Assembly (NCBI GenBank): GCA_046153875.1
Contig: JBJXFE010000025.1
Coordinates: 1 to 51,466, forward strand
Direction of reading: 5' to 3'
DNA length: 51,466 nucleotides
From: JBJXFE01 sp046153875
GTDB taxonomy: Bacteria; Planctomycetota; Phycisphaerae; Phycisphaerales; UBA1924
Each line of letters opens with the position of its first letter. Within the stretch, counting starts at the first letter, position 1. Position numbers and translations under genes: made by a program. Below, piece by piece: positions 8,543 through 16,536 of the stretch. Below the pieces are notes generated by a model. That model searched no databases. It was not told the origin of the DNA and saw only the letters and a program-made list of their open reading frames with translations.

Positions 8543-9079
8543 ATGGCCTGGATCGTGAAACCCTCGGCGACGATGAAGGTCGCGCGCCGGCCCGAGCCGT
8601 ACCTGACCGGCGGGATGCGGCGCGACCTGACCGAGCGGTTCATCCCGCGCTACGAGACCAGGATGGCGTGCCTGATGCCGGCGCTGCACATGATCCAGCA
8701 CGAGTATGGGTGGGTGCCCGAGCAGGCGATGGAGGAGATCGCCGAGGTTCTGGGGCTCAAGCCGGCCGACGTGCTCGACACCGCGAGCTTCTACGAGGAG
8801 TACTGGCTGAAGCCCAAGGGCAGGCACCTGGTCGCGGTGTGCCGGTCGATCGCGTGCGAGTTCTGCGGGCAGCCGGCGATCACGGAGGCGGTCAAGGCGA
8901 AGCTGGGCGTCGAGGTCGGCGAGACGACGGACGACGGGCGGTTCACGCTGATCGAGCTGGAGTGCCTGGGCTCGTGCGGGACGGCCCCGGCGCTGCTGAT
9001 CGACGAGAAACTGCACGAGAACGTCACGCCGGCGCGGGTCGCGGAGCTGATCGACGCGATGCGGGACAACCATCACTGA
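8543..9079 (+). CDS. nuoE: NADH-quinone oxidoreductase subunit E (24 kDa)
   Basis: 178 residues. NuoE carries the N1a [2Fe-2S] cluster beside the NADH/FMN subunit NuoF. The ligand pattern is present: C100 and C105 in VCRSIACEFCG and C141 and C145 in ELECLGSCGTAPA. The N-terminal helical domain (ALHMIQHEYGWVPEQAMEEIA, with VLDTASFYEEY) is typical. The ATG at 8543 has a GGAG nine bases upstream. nuoF does not follow; the next gene is on the opposite strand and overlaps the last seven bases. The 131 bases upstream hold a TACCCT (8512-8517) that may be a -10. Confidence 0.95.
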   Translation: MAWIVKPSATMKVARRPEPYLTGGMRRDLTERFIPRYETRMACLMPALHMIQHEYGWVPEQAMEEIAEVLGLKPADVLDTASFYEEYWLKPKGRHLVAVCRSIACEFCGQPAITEAVKAKLGVEVGETTDDGRFTLIELECLGSCGTAPALLIDEKLHENVTPARVAELIDAMRDNHH

Positions 9080-10257
9080 GTCGCGGCGCGACGTCCGCCG
9101 GCAACCTTCCGCCCCAACCAGACGATTTCGACGAATACCCACGCCGCGGCGACGGGGATGAGCCAACGGGCGCGCGGGTCGATGGCGGCGGCGATGCGGC
9201 GGGCGAGGTCCTCGGCGTTGCCCTTGTAGAGCATCTTGGCGACGCCGACGAGCGCGTGGGGCTTGAGCATCCGCTTCCAAGCGCCGGTGCGGAGCCAGGC
9301 GGTGCCGAGCGTGCCCTTGCGGGCGGCGAGCACCACGGCCTGTTCGGTCGCGGCCTTCGCGGCGGGGGTCGCGGCGTCCGCGGCTTTGAGGAGTGTTGCG
9401 CCCTCGCGGCTGGTGACGTGGAGCGCGAAGGCGCCCGCGGGCTGGTTCTCGACGAAACGGGCGAGACGAGCTACATCCGCGGGATCGTCGGCGTGGGCGA
9501 GCAGGCGGACGGCGCCGCCGGGCGACGCGCGCCGGGCGAGCGTGCGTACGTTCAGCAAGAGGTCTCGCAGCTCGTCGAACTTCGCGCCGCGGATCGAACG
9601 GATGATGAACGCGCTGAGGCCTTTCGTGAGGGTTCCCGCCTTGCGCGCGGTCTTAAGGATCGAGGGTACCCAGTCGATCTCGGGTGCAAGGGTCGTGGCA
9701 AGGCCGACGCCCGAGAGCACGAGGATCACCTCGTCGGTTTCGCCGTCGAGCACGAGCCGCCCGCCCTGGATGACGAGGTCTCGCACGTCACCCACGATGA
9801 AGAAATCCGCGGCCACGGCTCCGACGAGCCCCTCGAGCGAGCCGCCGGTGCCCGAAATCGCGCCCATGCCCAGGTCGGTGGCGCGCCGGAGGTAGCTGGA
9901 TTGCTCGGCGATGGTCTTCGCCCGTTCGGTTTCAAGCTCCGCAAGGGCCGCCGCATCGGGCGGTATAAGCCGGAGGCCACCCGCCGCGGCGGAGTCGGCA
10001 CCTTCGCCGTCTCCATTTGAGCTTTTCGCTCTGAGCTTTGCGCTTTCGATCGCCGCGTCCGCGACCATGATCGCCTCGCCGTAGCGCCCCGCGGCGCGGA
10101 GGAAGCGGACCTCGGCGGCGGCGTCGAACTCCGGCAGGCTCGCGTAGTGGAGGCGTGCGAGGCGTGCGGGCGTGTCGCCCACGAGCACCCAGAGCAGGAC
10201 CGCGGCCGCCAAGAGGCGGGCGACGTTCCAGCGGGCGCGAATCGCGGCGCGGATCAA
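9073..10257 (-). CDS. Membrane-anchored protein of unknown function
   Basis: 394 residues. An N-terminal signal anchor (VARLLAAAVLLWVLVG, residues 12-27) is followed by a helical region with Glu/Lys-rich stretches, a more conserved-looking core (ISGTGGSLEGLVGAVAADFF, then IVGDVRDL), a possible membrane or amphipathic segment around EVILVLSGVGLATTLAPEI, and a C-terminal hydrophobic helix (WLIPVAAAWVFVEIVWLG). No family was recognised with certainty. Its ATG overlaps the stop of the upstream gene (10254-10257, ATGA), so the two are coupled. The 3' end overlaps nuoE on the other strand by seven bases. Confidence 0.7.
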   Translation of the reverse strand: MIRAAIRARWNVARLLAAAVLLWVLVGDTPARLARLHYASLPEFDAAAEVRFLRAAGRYGEAIMVADAAIESAKLRAKSSNGDGEGADSAAAGGLRLIPPDAAALAELETERAKTIAEQSSYLRRATDLGMGAISGTGGSLEGLVGAVAADFFIVGDVRDLVIQGGRLVLDGETDEVILVLSGVGLATTLAPEIDWVPSILKTARKAGTLTKGLSAFIIRSIRGAKFDELRDLLLNVRTLARRASPGGAVRLLAHADDPADVARLARFVENQPAGAFALHVTSREGATLLKAADAATPAAKAATEQAVVLAARKGTLGTAWLRTGAWKRMLKPHALVGVAKMLYKGNAEDLARRIAAAIDPRARWLIPVAAAWVFVEIVWLGRKVAGGRRAATQ

Positions 10258-10964
10258 GGTTTCTCTCCCGCGCCAGCGACGGCGGTCGCGGCCTCGTCGG
10301 TGAAGACGACGTGGACGGTCGCGTTCGGGCCGACGATCTTCCTGAACAGCGCGGCGACCTGCTCGCGCGAGGTCCGGCGGACTTCCTCGGCGTGCTCGGG
10401 CGAGAGGCCCAGGCGGCGGGCCTCGTCAGAGAGCCCGCGCCGGGCCTGGCCGAGCCAGTATTCGCCGGCGCGCGTGCGGAAGCGCCCCCAGCCGACATGG
10501 ACACTGGCCTCCTCGCGTCCGCCGTCGACCTCGGTGGCCAGGCGCGTGGGGGTGGGGACGCGGACGAGGTAGGCGCGGGCGAGCGGGCTGATCGCGATCG
10601 CGTCCACGTTCAACGCCGAGAGGTCCGTGCCGAAGAGCAGCCGGACCGGCGCTTTCACGTTCGCGGAGACTCCGCCGCGCCAGCTCTCGTGAGAGCGGCT
10701 GGCCGTGGCGCTGGTGTCGATCTCAACGGTGACGAGCTTCATGGCGCGGACGGCGGCGGCGACCTCGGCGATGGGGCGAAGCTGGCCGCGCTCGTCGAGG
10801 TGGTCACGGATCGCCCGGCCGTCGGTCGCGCGAGCTTCCATCGAGCGGAGGAGCGCGGCGGTGAGGGCGAAGACCGCGGCGGCGCACGCGAGGGTCCAGG
10901 CGCGTGAACGCCAGACGCGGTGCGCGCGCCCCCGGCGATCCTCGTTCACGGCGTGCTGTTCCAT
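10254..10964 (-). CDS. Membrane-anchored DUF4230-like protein
   Basis: 236 residues. A cytoplasmic basic start is followed by one transmembrane helix (TLACAAAVFALTAALL, about residues 24-39). The outside part resembles DUF4230 in order: VTVEIDTSATASRS, then VKAPVRLLFGTDLSALNVD, ISPLARAYLVRVPTPT and a helical GLSDEARRLGLSPEHAEE segment. This match is by eye and only moderate. DUF4230 proteins are envelope proteins without known activity. Coupled by a four-base overlap to the next gene. Confidence 0.65.
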   Translation of the reverse strand: MEQHAVNEDRRGRAHRVWRSRAWTLACAAAVFALTAALLRSMEARATDGRAIRDHLDERGQLRPIAEVAAAVRAMKLVTVEIDTSATASRSHESWRGGVSANVKAPVRLLFGTDLSALNVDAIAISPLARAYLVRVPTPTRLATEVDGGREEASVHVGWGRFRTRAGEYWLGQARRGLSDEARRLGLSPEHAEEVRRTSREQVAALFRKIVGPNATVHVVFTDEAATAVAGAGEKP

Positions 10965-11056
10965 TGCGGCCGCCCGGTTCTCGACGCGGGGGCTCCGTCA
11001 TCATCGGCGAGTCGGGGTCGGGGGGATGACTGATCCGGGCGGCGTCCGTGCGGGTC

Positions 11057-11590
11057 TCAGGGCACCACGAACTCGTCTTCCAGCGTGAAGGGTCGGCCCT
11101 TGGCGTCGATGGTGGTCAGGGCCGCTCGGATGCGGACGCGCGAGATCGGGCTGGATTCCGTGAGCGCCCACTCGGGCACGTCGTGGAGCTGGAAGCGGTA
11201 CGTCCGCGTGGCGGCGTCGAAGAACGACATGTTGCGCTGGAGGTCGGTGAGGTCCACGTCCCAGCGCAGCTCCTGGACGCCGACGGGCTCGCCCGGCGCG
11301 CCGCGGTAGAGCAGCACGAGGAGCTGGCCGACGCTCTTGCAGGTGTCGCCCCAGGCGTCGCGGAACTCGACGTGGCAGAGGATCATGGGGCGCTGCTGGG
11401 CGTCGCGGGTGAGGCGCGTGAGCGGGTGGACCTCGATGCGGGCGGGGGCGAAGGGGTAGGGCGTGGCCGTGCCCGGGCCGCCCGGCCCCTTGAGGGGGGG
11501 GGAGGGGGGCGCGGCGCAGCCGGCGGTGAGCGCGAGCCATGCCGCTGATGGGGAAACGATCGAGAGCAAGAGAAGGGGCCGTAGGTTCAC
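11057..11590 (-). CDS. Lipoprotein of unknown function
   Basis: 177 residues from a GTG at 11590. The leader LSIVSPSAAWLALTAGCAAP ends in a lipobox with predicted Cys25. A short Pro/Gly-rich linker follows, encoded by C/G homopolymer tracts near 11498-11513. The mature domain is beta-rich (RIEVHPLTRLTRD, ILCHVEFRDAWGDTCKSVG, VPEWALTESSPISRVRIRA) and looks like a single beta-sandwich; no family recognised. TACACT lies exactly six bases upstream of the GTG, and there is no Shine-Dalgarno, so a leaderless start is likely. It lies 34 bases downstream of ppk. Confidence 0.75.
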   Translation of the reverse strand: MNLRPLLLLSIVSPSAAWLALTAGCAAPPSPPLKGPGGPGTATPYPFAPARIEVHPLTRLTRDAQQRPMILCHVEFRDAWGDTCKSVGQLLVLLYRGAPGEPVGVQELRWDVDLTDLQRNMSFFDAATRTYRFQLHDVPEWALTESSPISRVRIRAALTTIDAKGRPFTLEDEFVVP

Positions 11591-11596
11591 ACGAGG

Positions 11597-11602
11597 AGTG
11601 TA
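11597..11602 (-). promoter_or_regulatory. -10-like TACACT six bases before the GTG at 11590
   Basis: Reading on the minus strand: TACACT, six bases (CCTCGT), then the GTG. No -35 match 17 bases further upstream. Same arrangement as at 14272. Confidence 0.4.
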
Positions 11603-11624
11603 AACGCTCCCGCGGGATCGCGCC

Positions 11625-13868
11625 TCACTTCGTCGCCGGCTGCTGGGCGTCGAGCATCAGCGCCCCGAAGGTGCCCAGGGCCGCGGGGGAGACGGGATCG
11701 GCGTCGGGCGGGGGCGTGCGGAGCGAGTAGGTGCCGTTGGGGGCCAGATCCCAGGCGTTCACGCGGTCGGCGAGCATGATGCCGACGAGGCGCATGAGCT
11801 TGCGTCGGGCGTCGGGGTCCTTGACGGGGGTCGCGGCCTCGACCCGGGCGGAGAGGTTGCGGTACATCCAGTCGGCGCTACCGATGTACCAGTCGCCGTG
11901 GAGGGGGTCCTCCTTGCCGTCGGCGAAGTGGAACAGCCGCGAGTGCTCGAGGAAGCGCCCGACGACGGACATGACGCGGATGTTCTCGGAGATGCCGGGC
12001 ACGCCGGGGCGCAGGCAGCAGAACCCGCGGACGATGAGGGTGACGGGGATGCCGGCGGCGGACGCCTCGTAGAGCTTCTCGGTGATCTTGAGGTCTTCCA
12101 GGGCGTTCATCTTGGCGATGATGCGGGCCGGGCGGCCGGCGCGTTTGTGGGCGATTTCACGCTCGATGAGCCGCGTGAAGGACTCGCGCATCGTGAACGG
12201 GGCCACGAGCAGCTCGCGGTACTCGCGCTGGAGGCTGCGCCCGGTGAGGAAGTTGAACAGGTTGATCGCGTCGTCGGTGATGGCGCGGTCGCAGGTGAGC
12301 AGGCCCAGGTCGGTGTAGAGCTGGGCGGTCGACGGGTTGTAGTTGCCGGTCCCGACGTGGGCGTAGGTGCGCAGGCCGCCGGACTCGCGGCGGACGACCA
12401 GCGAGACCTTGCAGTGGGTCTTGAGCCCGACGACGCCGTAGGCGACGTGGACGCCGGCCTTTTCGAGCTGGCGGGCGAAGCGGACGTTCTTGTGCTCGTC
12501 GAATCGGGCCCGCAGCTCCACGAGCACGGCGACGGACTTGCCGTCCTCGGCGGCGCGCACGAGCGAGGCGACGAAGGGGGAATCGCGGCTGGTGCGGTAG
12601 ATCGTCTGCTTGATGGCGAGGACGTCGGGATCACGGGCGGCCTGGGCGATGAAGCGCTCGACGCTGGCGTTGAAGGACTCGTAGGGGTGGTGGAGGAGGA
12701 TGTCGCGCTGGCGGATCTCGGCGAAGATGTCGGCCGTGTCGTCCGCGAGCCGCGCGGGGATGACGGGCGTCCAGCGCTGGTCCTTCAGCTCGGGGCGCGG
12801 CGCGTCGGTGATCGGCAGCAGGTCGCCGTATTCCAGGGGTCCGCCGCGCTCGTAGACGTCGGAGGCGTCCAGGCGCAGGGCCCCGACGACGAAGTCGAGG
12901 ACGGCGCGGCTGGTGCGGGGCTGGACCTCGAGGCGCACGGCCCGGGCGAACCGGCGCAGCCGCAGTTCGTTCTCGACGGACTTGAGCAGGTCCTCCGACT
13001 CCTCTTCCTCGATCTCGACGGCGGCGTTGCGCGTGACTCGGAACATGATGGTCTCGTGGACCTGCATCCCCGGGAAGAGATCGTCGAGGTTGTTGCGGAC
13101 GAGCTCGTCGAGCATGATGAGCCGCAGGCCGCCCGGCCCCGGCACGGGCAACGACCCGGTCGCGGACGCGGGGGACGCGACGGGGATAAGGCGCGGCAGA
13201 ACGTCGGGGATCTTGATGCGTGCGAAGTGCCGCTCGGCCTCGCCGGGCTGGCTGACCAGGACGCCGATGCTCTCGGACAGGTTAGAGATGAACGGGAAGC
13301 GGTGCCCCGGGTCCACGGCGAGCGGGGTGAGGACCGGGAAGACGTTGGCGTTGTACCAGCCGTCGAGGGTGCGGCGCTCGTGGTCGGTCAGCTCGCTGTA
13401 GCGCAGGATGTGGACGCCGTGGGCGGCGAGGGCCGGGCGGATCTCCTGCTCGTACACGCGGGCCTGCTCGGCCTGGAGCTCGACGACGACGAGGCGCACG
13501 GCTTCGAGCAGGCGTCGCGGGGTGAGGCCGTCGGGCGTGGGGATGTCGCGCCCGAGCTCGAGCTGATGCTTGAGCGCGCCGACGCGCTTCATGAAGAACT
13601 CGTCGAGGTTGGAGGAGAAGATCGCCAGGAACCGCAGGCGCGTGAGCAGCGGCGTGCGCGGGTCGGTCGCCTGGGCGAGCACGCGCCGGTTGAACTCCAG
13701 CCAGGACAGGTCGCGGTTGAGCAGGCGCTGCTCGGGCGGAATGGCGACGGGCGCGACGACCGGCGGCTCGGTGGGCGCCGGACCGGTGGGCTCGGCGGGG
13801 TGCGTGAGCTTGAGCTCCGCCACATCACCGGGTGCGGAGGGTGCGGCGGGCTTGCGGATCGTGCTCAT
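11625..13868 (-). CDS. ppk1: Polyphosphate kinase 1
   Basis: 747 residues. PPK1 reversibly polymerises the gamma-phosphate of ATP into inorganic polyphosphate. All hallmarks are visible: NRDLSWLEFNRRVL, LRFLAIFSSNLDEFFMKRVG (N-domain and head), LHHPYESF, the first catalytic His in GLKTHCKVSLV (H485, the autophosphorylated residue by family analogy), YAHVGTGNYNPSTAQLYTDL, and the second His in RFLEHSRLFHF (H642), then YIGSADWMYRNL. A Pro-rich N-terminal extension of about 40 residues precedes the core. The ATG at 13868 was chosen because it overlaps the stop of the PTPS gene by four bases (ATGA); a longer frame to 13967 would lie entirely inside that gene. Confidence 0.96.
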   Translation of the reverse strand: MSTIRKPAAPSAPGDVAELKLTHPAEPTGPAPTEPPVVAPVAIPPEQRLLNRDLSWLEFNRRVLAQATDPRTPLLTRLRFLAIFSSNLDEFFMKRVGALKHQLELGRDIPTPDGLTPRRLLEAVRLVVVELQAEQARVYEQEIRPALAAHGVHILRYSELTDHERRTLDGWYNANVFPVLTPLAVDPGHRFPFISNLSESIGVLVSQPGEAERHFARIKIPDVLPRLIPVASPASATGSLPVPGPGGLRLIMLDELVRNNLDDLFPGMQVHETIMFRVTRNAAVEIEEEESEDLLKSVENELRLRRFARAVRLEVQPRTSRAVLDFVVGALRLDASDVYERGGPLEYGDLLPITDAPRPELKDQRWTPVIPARLADDTADIFAEIRQRDILLHHPYESFNASVERFIAQAARDPDVLAIKQTIYRTSRDSPFVASLVRAAEDGKSVAVLVELRARFDEHKNVRFARQLEKAGVHVAYGVVGLKTHCKVSLVVRRESGGLRTYAHVGTGNYNPSTAQLYTDLGLLTCDRAITDDAINLFNFLTGRSLQREYRELLVAPFTMRESFTRLIEREIAHKRAGRPARIIAKMNALEDLKITEKLYEASAAGIPVTLIVRGFCCLRPGVPGISENIRVMSVVGRFLEHSRLFHFADGKEDPLHGDWYIGSADWMYRNLSARVEAATPVKDPDARRKLMRLVGIMLADRVNAWDLAPNGTYSLRTPPPDADPVSPAALGTFGALMLDAQQPATK

Positions 13869-14272
13869 CGCGTCCTCCCGGTCGGGCGTGCCGCCGCAGT
13901 CGGGGCGTCGGGCTCGTACACCGCTTCGCACCCGGGCGCCTCGGTGACGCGCACCCACGCGACCCACACGCCCTGCGGCAGGTCGGGCGCGACCCGCTCG
14001 GCGACGTGCTTCGCCACGTTCTCGGCCGACGGGTTCACGCCGGCGGCGAACGGGGGCGCGGCGTTCAGGTCGGCGTTGCGGAATCGCGCGACGGCCTCGT
14101 GCAGGGCCCGCTCCAGGGCGTGAAAATCGCAGAGCAGCCCGTCCGCGTCGAGCACCGGCCCGCGGGCCGTGATCGTCACGCGCCAGTTGTGCCCGTGGAC
14201 GGGCTCGCGCTTGCCCGCGATGGTCAGCGCGTGGGCCGCCGCGAACTCCGTCTGGACCGAGACCTCGAACAT
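13865..14272 (-). CDS. 6-pyruvoyltetrahydropterin synthase family protein, PTPS-III-like
   Basis: 135 residues of the COG0720 (QueD/PTPS) fold. Zinc ligands are present: the His of FAAAHAL and both His of VHGHNW. The distal block NPSAENVAKHVA and the VTEAPGCEAVY strand with its Glu are also present. The catalytic Cys expected four residues before HGH (CxxxHGH) is absent; the sequence is KREPVHGH, giving an ExxHGH motif. In the literature on this family that Glu motif marks PTPS-III, which makes 6-hydroxymethyl-dihydropterin and can replace FolB in folate synthesis. So folate rather than queuosine is the more likely pathway. The gene overlaps ppk by four bases. TACACT lies six bases before the ATG. 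Confidence 0.85.
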   Translation of the reverse strand: MFEVSVQTEFAAAHALTIAGKREPVHGHNWRVTITARGPVLDADGLLCDFHALERALHEAVARFRNADLNAAPPFAAGVNPSAENVAKHVAERVAPDLPQGVWVAWVRVTEAPGCEAVYEPDAPTAAARPTGRTR

Positions 14273-14278
14273 GGCCTC

Positions 14279-14284
14279 AGTGTA
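14279..14284 (-). promoter_or_regulatory. -10-like TACACT six bases before the PTPS start
   Basis: Minus strand: TACACT, GAGGCC, ATG. A TTGACG at 14295-14300 is only ten bases upstream of the TACACT and so is probably not its -35. Confidence 0.4.
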
Positions 14285-14354
14285 GGGGTCGGCGCGTCAA
14301 GGTTGGATGAAGGCGTCGGCGCGGGCCCGACGAACGGCGGGCGAACGCGCCGGA

Positions 14355-15122
14355 TCATTGGACCTCGGTCTGGCAGCTCACGATGAGGGACCCGCCGTCC
14401 GGGGTGATGCCCAGGATGCGGACGCGCCGCCCGTCGCCGATCTTGATGACGGCGTTGCGGAACATCGGCGTGGTGCCCAGGAACGCGCGGTACATCGCGT
14501 CGGTTTCGGGCAGGTCGCGCAGGCGGTCGGGAATGTACCCGCCGGCGTCGGGCCCCGCGGCTTCGAGTACCCAGGTCGCGGGCACACCGAGTCTTCCCAG
14601 GTGAACCCACTCGGCGGGGGTGAAGAGCGACCCGGCGCGGAGGCTCGGGTCGAGCGTGGCGGAGACGATCTGGTCGCGGTCGCCCACGCGGAGGCACGCG
14701 CCGAGGCGGACCTTGCCCTCGTGGAAATCCACCTGGAGCTCGCTCAACTCGTCGGGCCAGACGACCTCCTCGCCCCGGTTGGCGAGCCACGGGCGGAGGC
14801 GGACGTTGAGCCAGGCGTTGGCCTCGGAGGCCTGGACCCTGAACGACCACGGCTCGCTGCGCCAGGCGCCGGGATTGCCGGCGCGCTCCATCGGGCGGCC
14901 GCGCGTCAGCAGGCGGGTGAGATTGTCCTCGACGCGGCGCGCGGTCTCGATGGTAACGGGATCGTCGCGGCTGACGGTGCGCCACCACGCCGGAGCTCCA
15001 CGGGCGAGCGTGGCGGCCGCGGCGGCGAACAGAAACGTCGCGCCGACGACGCCCACGCCGGTGCCGATCACCCATCGGCGGACGCGCCGCGATCTCAGGA
15101 TGTGACCCAGGCGTCGGCGCAT
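14355..15122 (-). CDS. Membrane-anchored protein of unknown function
   Basis: 255 residues from the ATG at 15122. It begins with an Arg-rich segment (MRRRLGHILRSRRVRRW), then a hydrophobic anchor (VIGTGVGVVGATFLFAAAAATLA), then an extracytoplasmic domain that alternates strands and helices (WSFRVQASEANAWLNVRLRP, VRLGACLRVG, ending in SLIVSCQTEV). No family recognised. An in-frame GTG at 15182, only 15 bases after rpsI, would add 20 basic residues; neither start has a convincing ribosome site, so the start is uncertain. It follows rpsI and may be part of the ribosomal transcript. Confidence 0.65.
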   Translation of the reverse strand: MRRRLGHILRSRRVRRWVIGTGVGVVGATFLFAAAAATLARGAPAWWRTVSRDDPVTIETARRVEDNLTRLLTRGRPMERAGNPGAWRSEPWSFRVQASEANAWLNVRLRPWLANRGEEVVWPDELSELQVDFHEGKVRLGACLRVGDRDQIVSATLDPSLRAGSLFTPAEWVHLGRLGVPATWVLEAAGPDAGGYIPDRLRDLPETDAMYRAFLGTTPMFRNAVIKIGDGRRVRILGITPDGGSLIVSCQTEVQ

Positions 15123-15197
15123 GCCGCGATCATCGTCGGCGGGATGCCGCCGCGGATCAAGTCGCCGTTTTCGGACGCTCACCGGCGGTGAGCGGGT

Positions 15198-15737
15198 TCA
15201 GCGCTTGGAGAACTGGAATCGGCGGCGGGCGCCGGCCTGGCCGTACTTCTTCCGCTCCACCTTGCGGGAGTCGCGGGTGAGCATGCTGTGCTCGCGGAGC
15301 GAGGCCTCGAGGGTGGGGTCGTAGTTGCGCAGGGCGCGGGCGATGCCGAGCATGACGGCCCCGGCCTGGCTCATGTATCCGCCGCCGCTGAGCTTGACCT
15401 GGACGTTGAACTTGCCCATGGTGCCCGAGACCTTCAGGGGAGCCGTGCAGTTGTTGCGGTCGCGCTCTTCTGAGAAATACTGCTCCACCGAGCGGCCCTT
15501 GGGGGTGCTGCCCACGAGCGTGATCGTGCCGTCGCCGCCCGTCGCGGGGCGGAGGCGGACGCGGGCGCACGCGGCCTTGCGGCGACCGGTGCCCCACCAC
15601 CATCCGCGCTTATCGGCGGGCTTGGCCGGTTGCAGCTTCCGCTCGATCTTGGCGGGCGCGGATGGCACAACGGGCGGCGCTGCCGCGGCGGCGGGCGGAG
15701 GGGTCATCGGGGTCGCGGCGGGGTCGGGGGTCATCAT
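15198..15737 (-). CDS. rpsI: Ribosomal protein uS9
   Basis: 179 residues. The S9 core starts at about residue 47 (WWWGTGRRKAACARVRL) and continues with SGTMGKFNVQVKLSGGG, QAGAVMLGIARAL, and the invariant C-terminal tail KKYGQAGARRRFQFSKR that reaches the decoding centre. The first 45 residues are an extra Ala/Pro-rich then Lys-rich extension (PAATPMTPPPAAAAAPPVVP) not found in the usual 130-residue protein. Translation could begin at either of two adjacent ATGs. It lies 75 bases downstream of rplM, the conserved L13-S9 gene pair. Confidence 0.97.
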   Translation of the reverse strand: MMTPDPAATPMTPPPAAAAAPPVVPSAPAKIERKLQPAKPADKRGWWWGTGRRKAACARVRLRPATGGDGTITLVGSTPKGRSVEQYFSEERDRNNCTAPLKVSGTMGKFNVQVKLSGGGYMSQAGAVMLGIARALRNYDPTLEASLREHSMLTRDSRKVERKKYGQAGARRRFQFSKR

Positions 15738-15812
15738 GGCGTGGCTCGCGTCGTCGATGGATCGGGTGGTTCGCGCGGAACGACCCGCGGGGTGGGCTCA
15801 TTCCGGTGGATT

Positions 15813-16247
15813 TCAGACCGTCATCGTCACGGGGTGGCACTCGGCGTGGGGGTGGTCGGCCTCCGGGTAGACCTTGAGCTTGGTCAGCATGTGCCGCCCG
15901 AGTCGGTTCTTGGGGAGCATGCGCTTGACGGCGTCCTCGACGAGCTTCTGCGGGCGGCGCTCGCGGAGCCGGCCGAAAGACTCGAGCTTGAGGCCGCCGG
16001 GGTACTCGGTGTACCGCTGCTTGAAGCGTTGCTCGGCCTTGTTGCCGGTCAGGCCGACCTGCTTCGCGTTGGTGACGATGACGAAGTCGCCGGTGTCCAC
16101 GTGCGGGGTGTACTCGGGGCGGTGCTTGCCCATGAGGACGAGGGCGATCTCGGCGGCGAGGCGCCCGAGCGGGATGCCCGCGGCGTCCACCTGACGCCAG
16201 GTCTTGGGCACCTGACCGTTGCGAGCCATGAAGGTCTGCCGACGCAT
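15813..16247 (-). CDS. rplM: Ribosomal protein uL13
   Basis: 144 residues, the usual length. Family blocks: WRQVDAAGIPLGRLAAEIA, LMGKHRPEYTPHVDTGDFVI, VTNAKQVGLTGNKAEQ, and the tail block PKNRLGRHMLTKLKVYPEADHPH. Large-subunit assembly protein. The ATG has GGAGAA six bases upstream. Its promoter is probably about 200 bases upstream, leaving a structured leader (see next entries). Confidence 0.97.
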   Translation of the reverse strand: MRRQTFMARNGQVPKTWRQVDAAGIPLGRLAAEIALVLMGKHRPEYTPHVDTGDFVIVTNAKQVGLTGNKAEQRFKQRYTEYPGGLKLESFGRLRERRPQKLVEDAVKRMLPKNRLGRHMLTKLKVYPEADHPHAECHPVTMTV

Positions 16248-16260
16248 GGGCGATTCTCCC

Positions 16261-16286
16261 CGGACCGGCGGATGTTCCCCGGTCCG
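16261..16286 (-). other. Leader hairpin upstream of rplM
   Basis: CGGACCGG at 16261-16268 and CCGGTCCG at 16279-16286 form a perfect eight-base stem with a ten-base loop, 14 bases before the rplM start. It lies inside the predicted mRNA leader and could serve autoregulation by a ribosomal protein, but no known leader motif was recognised. Confidence 0.4.
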
Positions 16287-16448
16287 TCAGGGCCGAGTGA
16301 CCGACGCCCGTGCCGTCGGGCCTGTCGGCCGCCAAGGCTGCTCGCCGCCTACCGGGCGGGGCGGGCCGATCCGCGTCGTGCGGGTTCGGCAAAGTTCGCG
16401 GGTCATGGCGGGCGCACCTCGCGGCCGCCGGTCGATCCGTGAGGGAAG

Positions 16449-16476
16449 AGGGTAGCGGGGCGGAAAGTTGAGTCAA
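16449..16476 (-). promoter_or_regulatory. Candidate promoter TTGACT-16-TACCCT for rplM-rpsI
   Basis: Minus strand: TTGACT (16471-16476), a 16-base spacer and TACCCT (16449-16454). It points at rplM and implies a leader of roughly 195 bases. It lies in the 289-base divergent gap before the CPBP gene; the rest of the gap is GC-rich and holds nothing else recognisable. Confidence 0.5.
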
Positions 16477-16536
16477 ACCGGCGTGCCGCGCCCCGTCTGT
16501 TGGCCTGGAGTCGGGAACAGCCGATGATCCCCTGCC

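Noticed and set aside
14295..14300. TTGACG taken as -35 for the PTPS gene
   Set aside because: Only ten bases separate it from the TACACT; no known sigma-70 promoter has that spacing.
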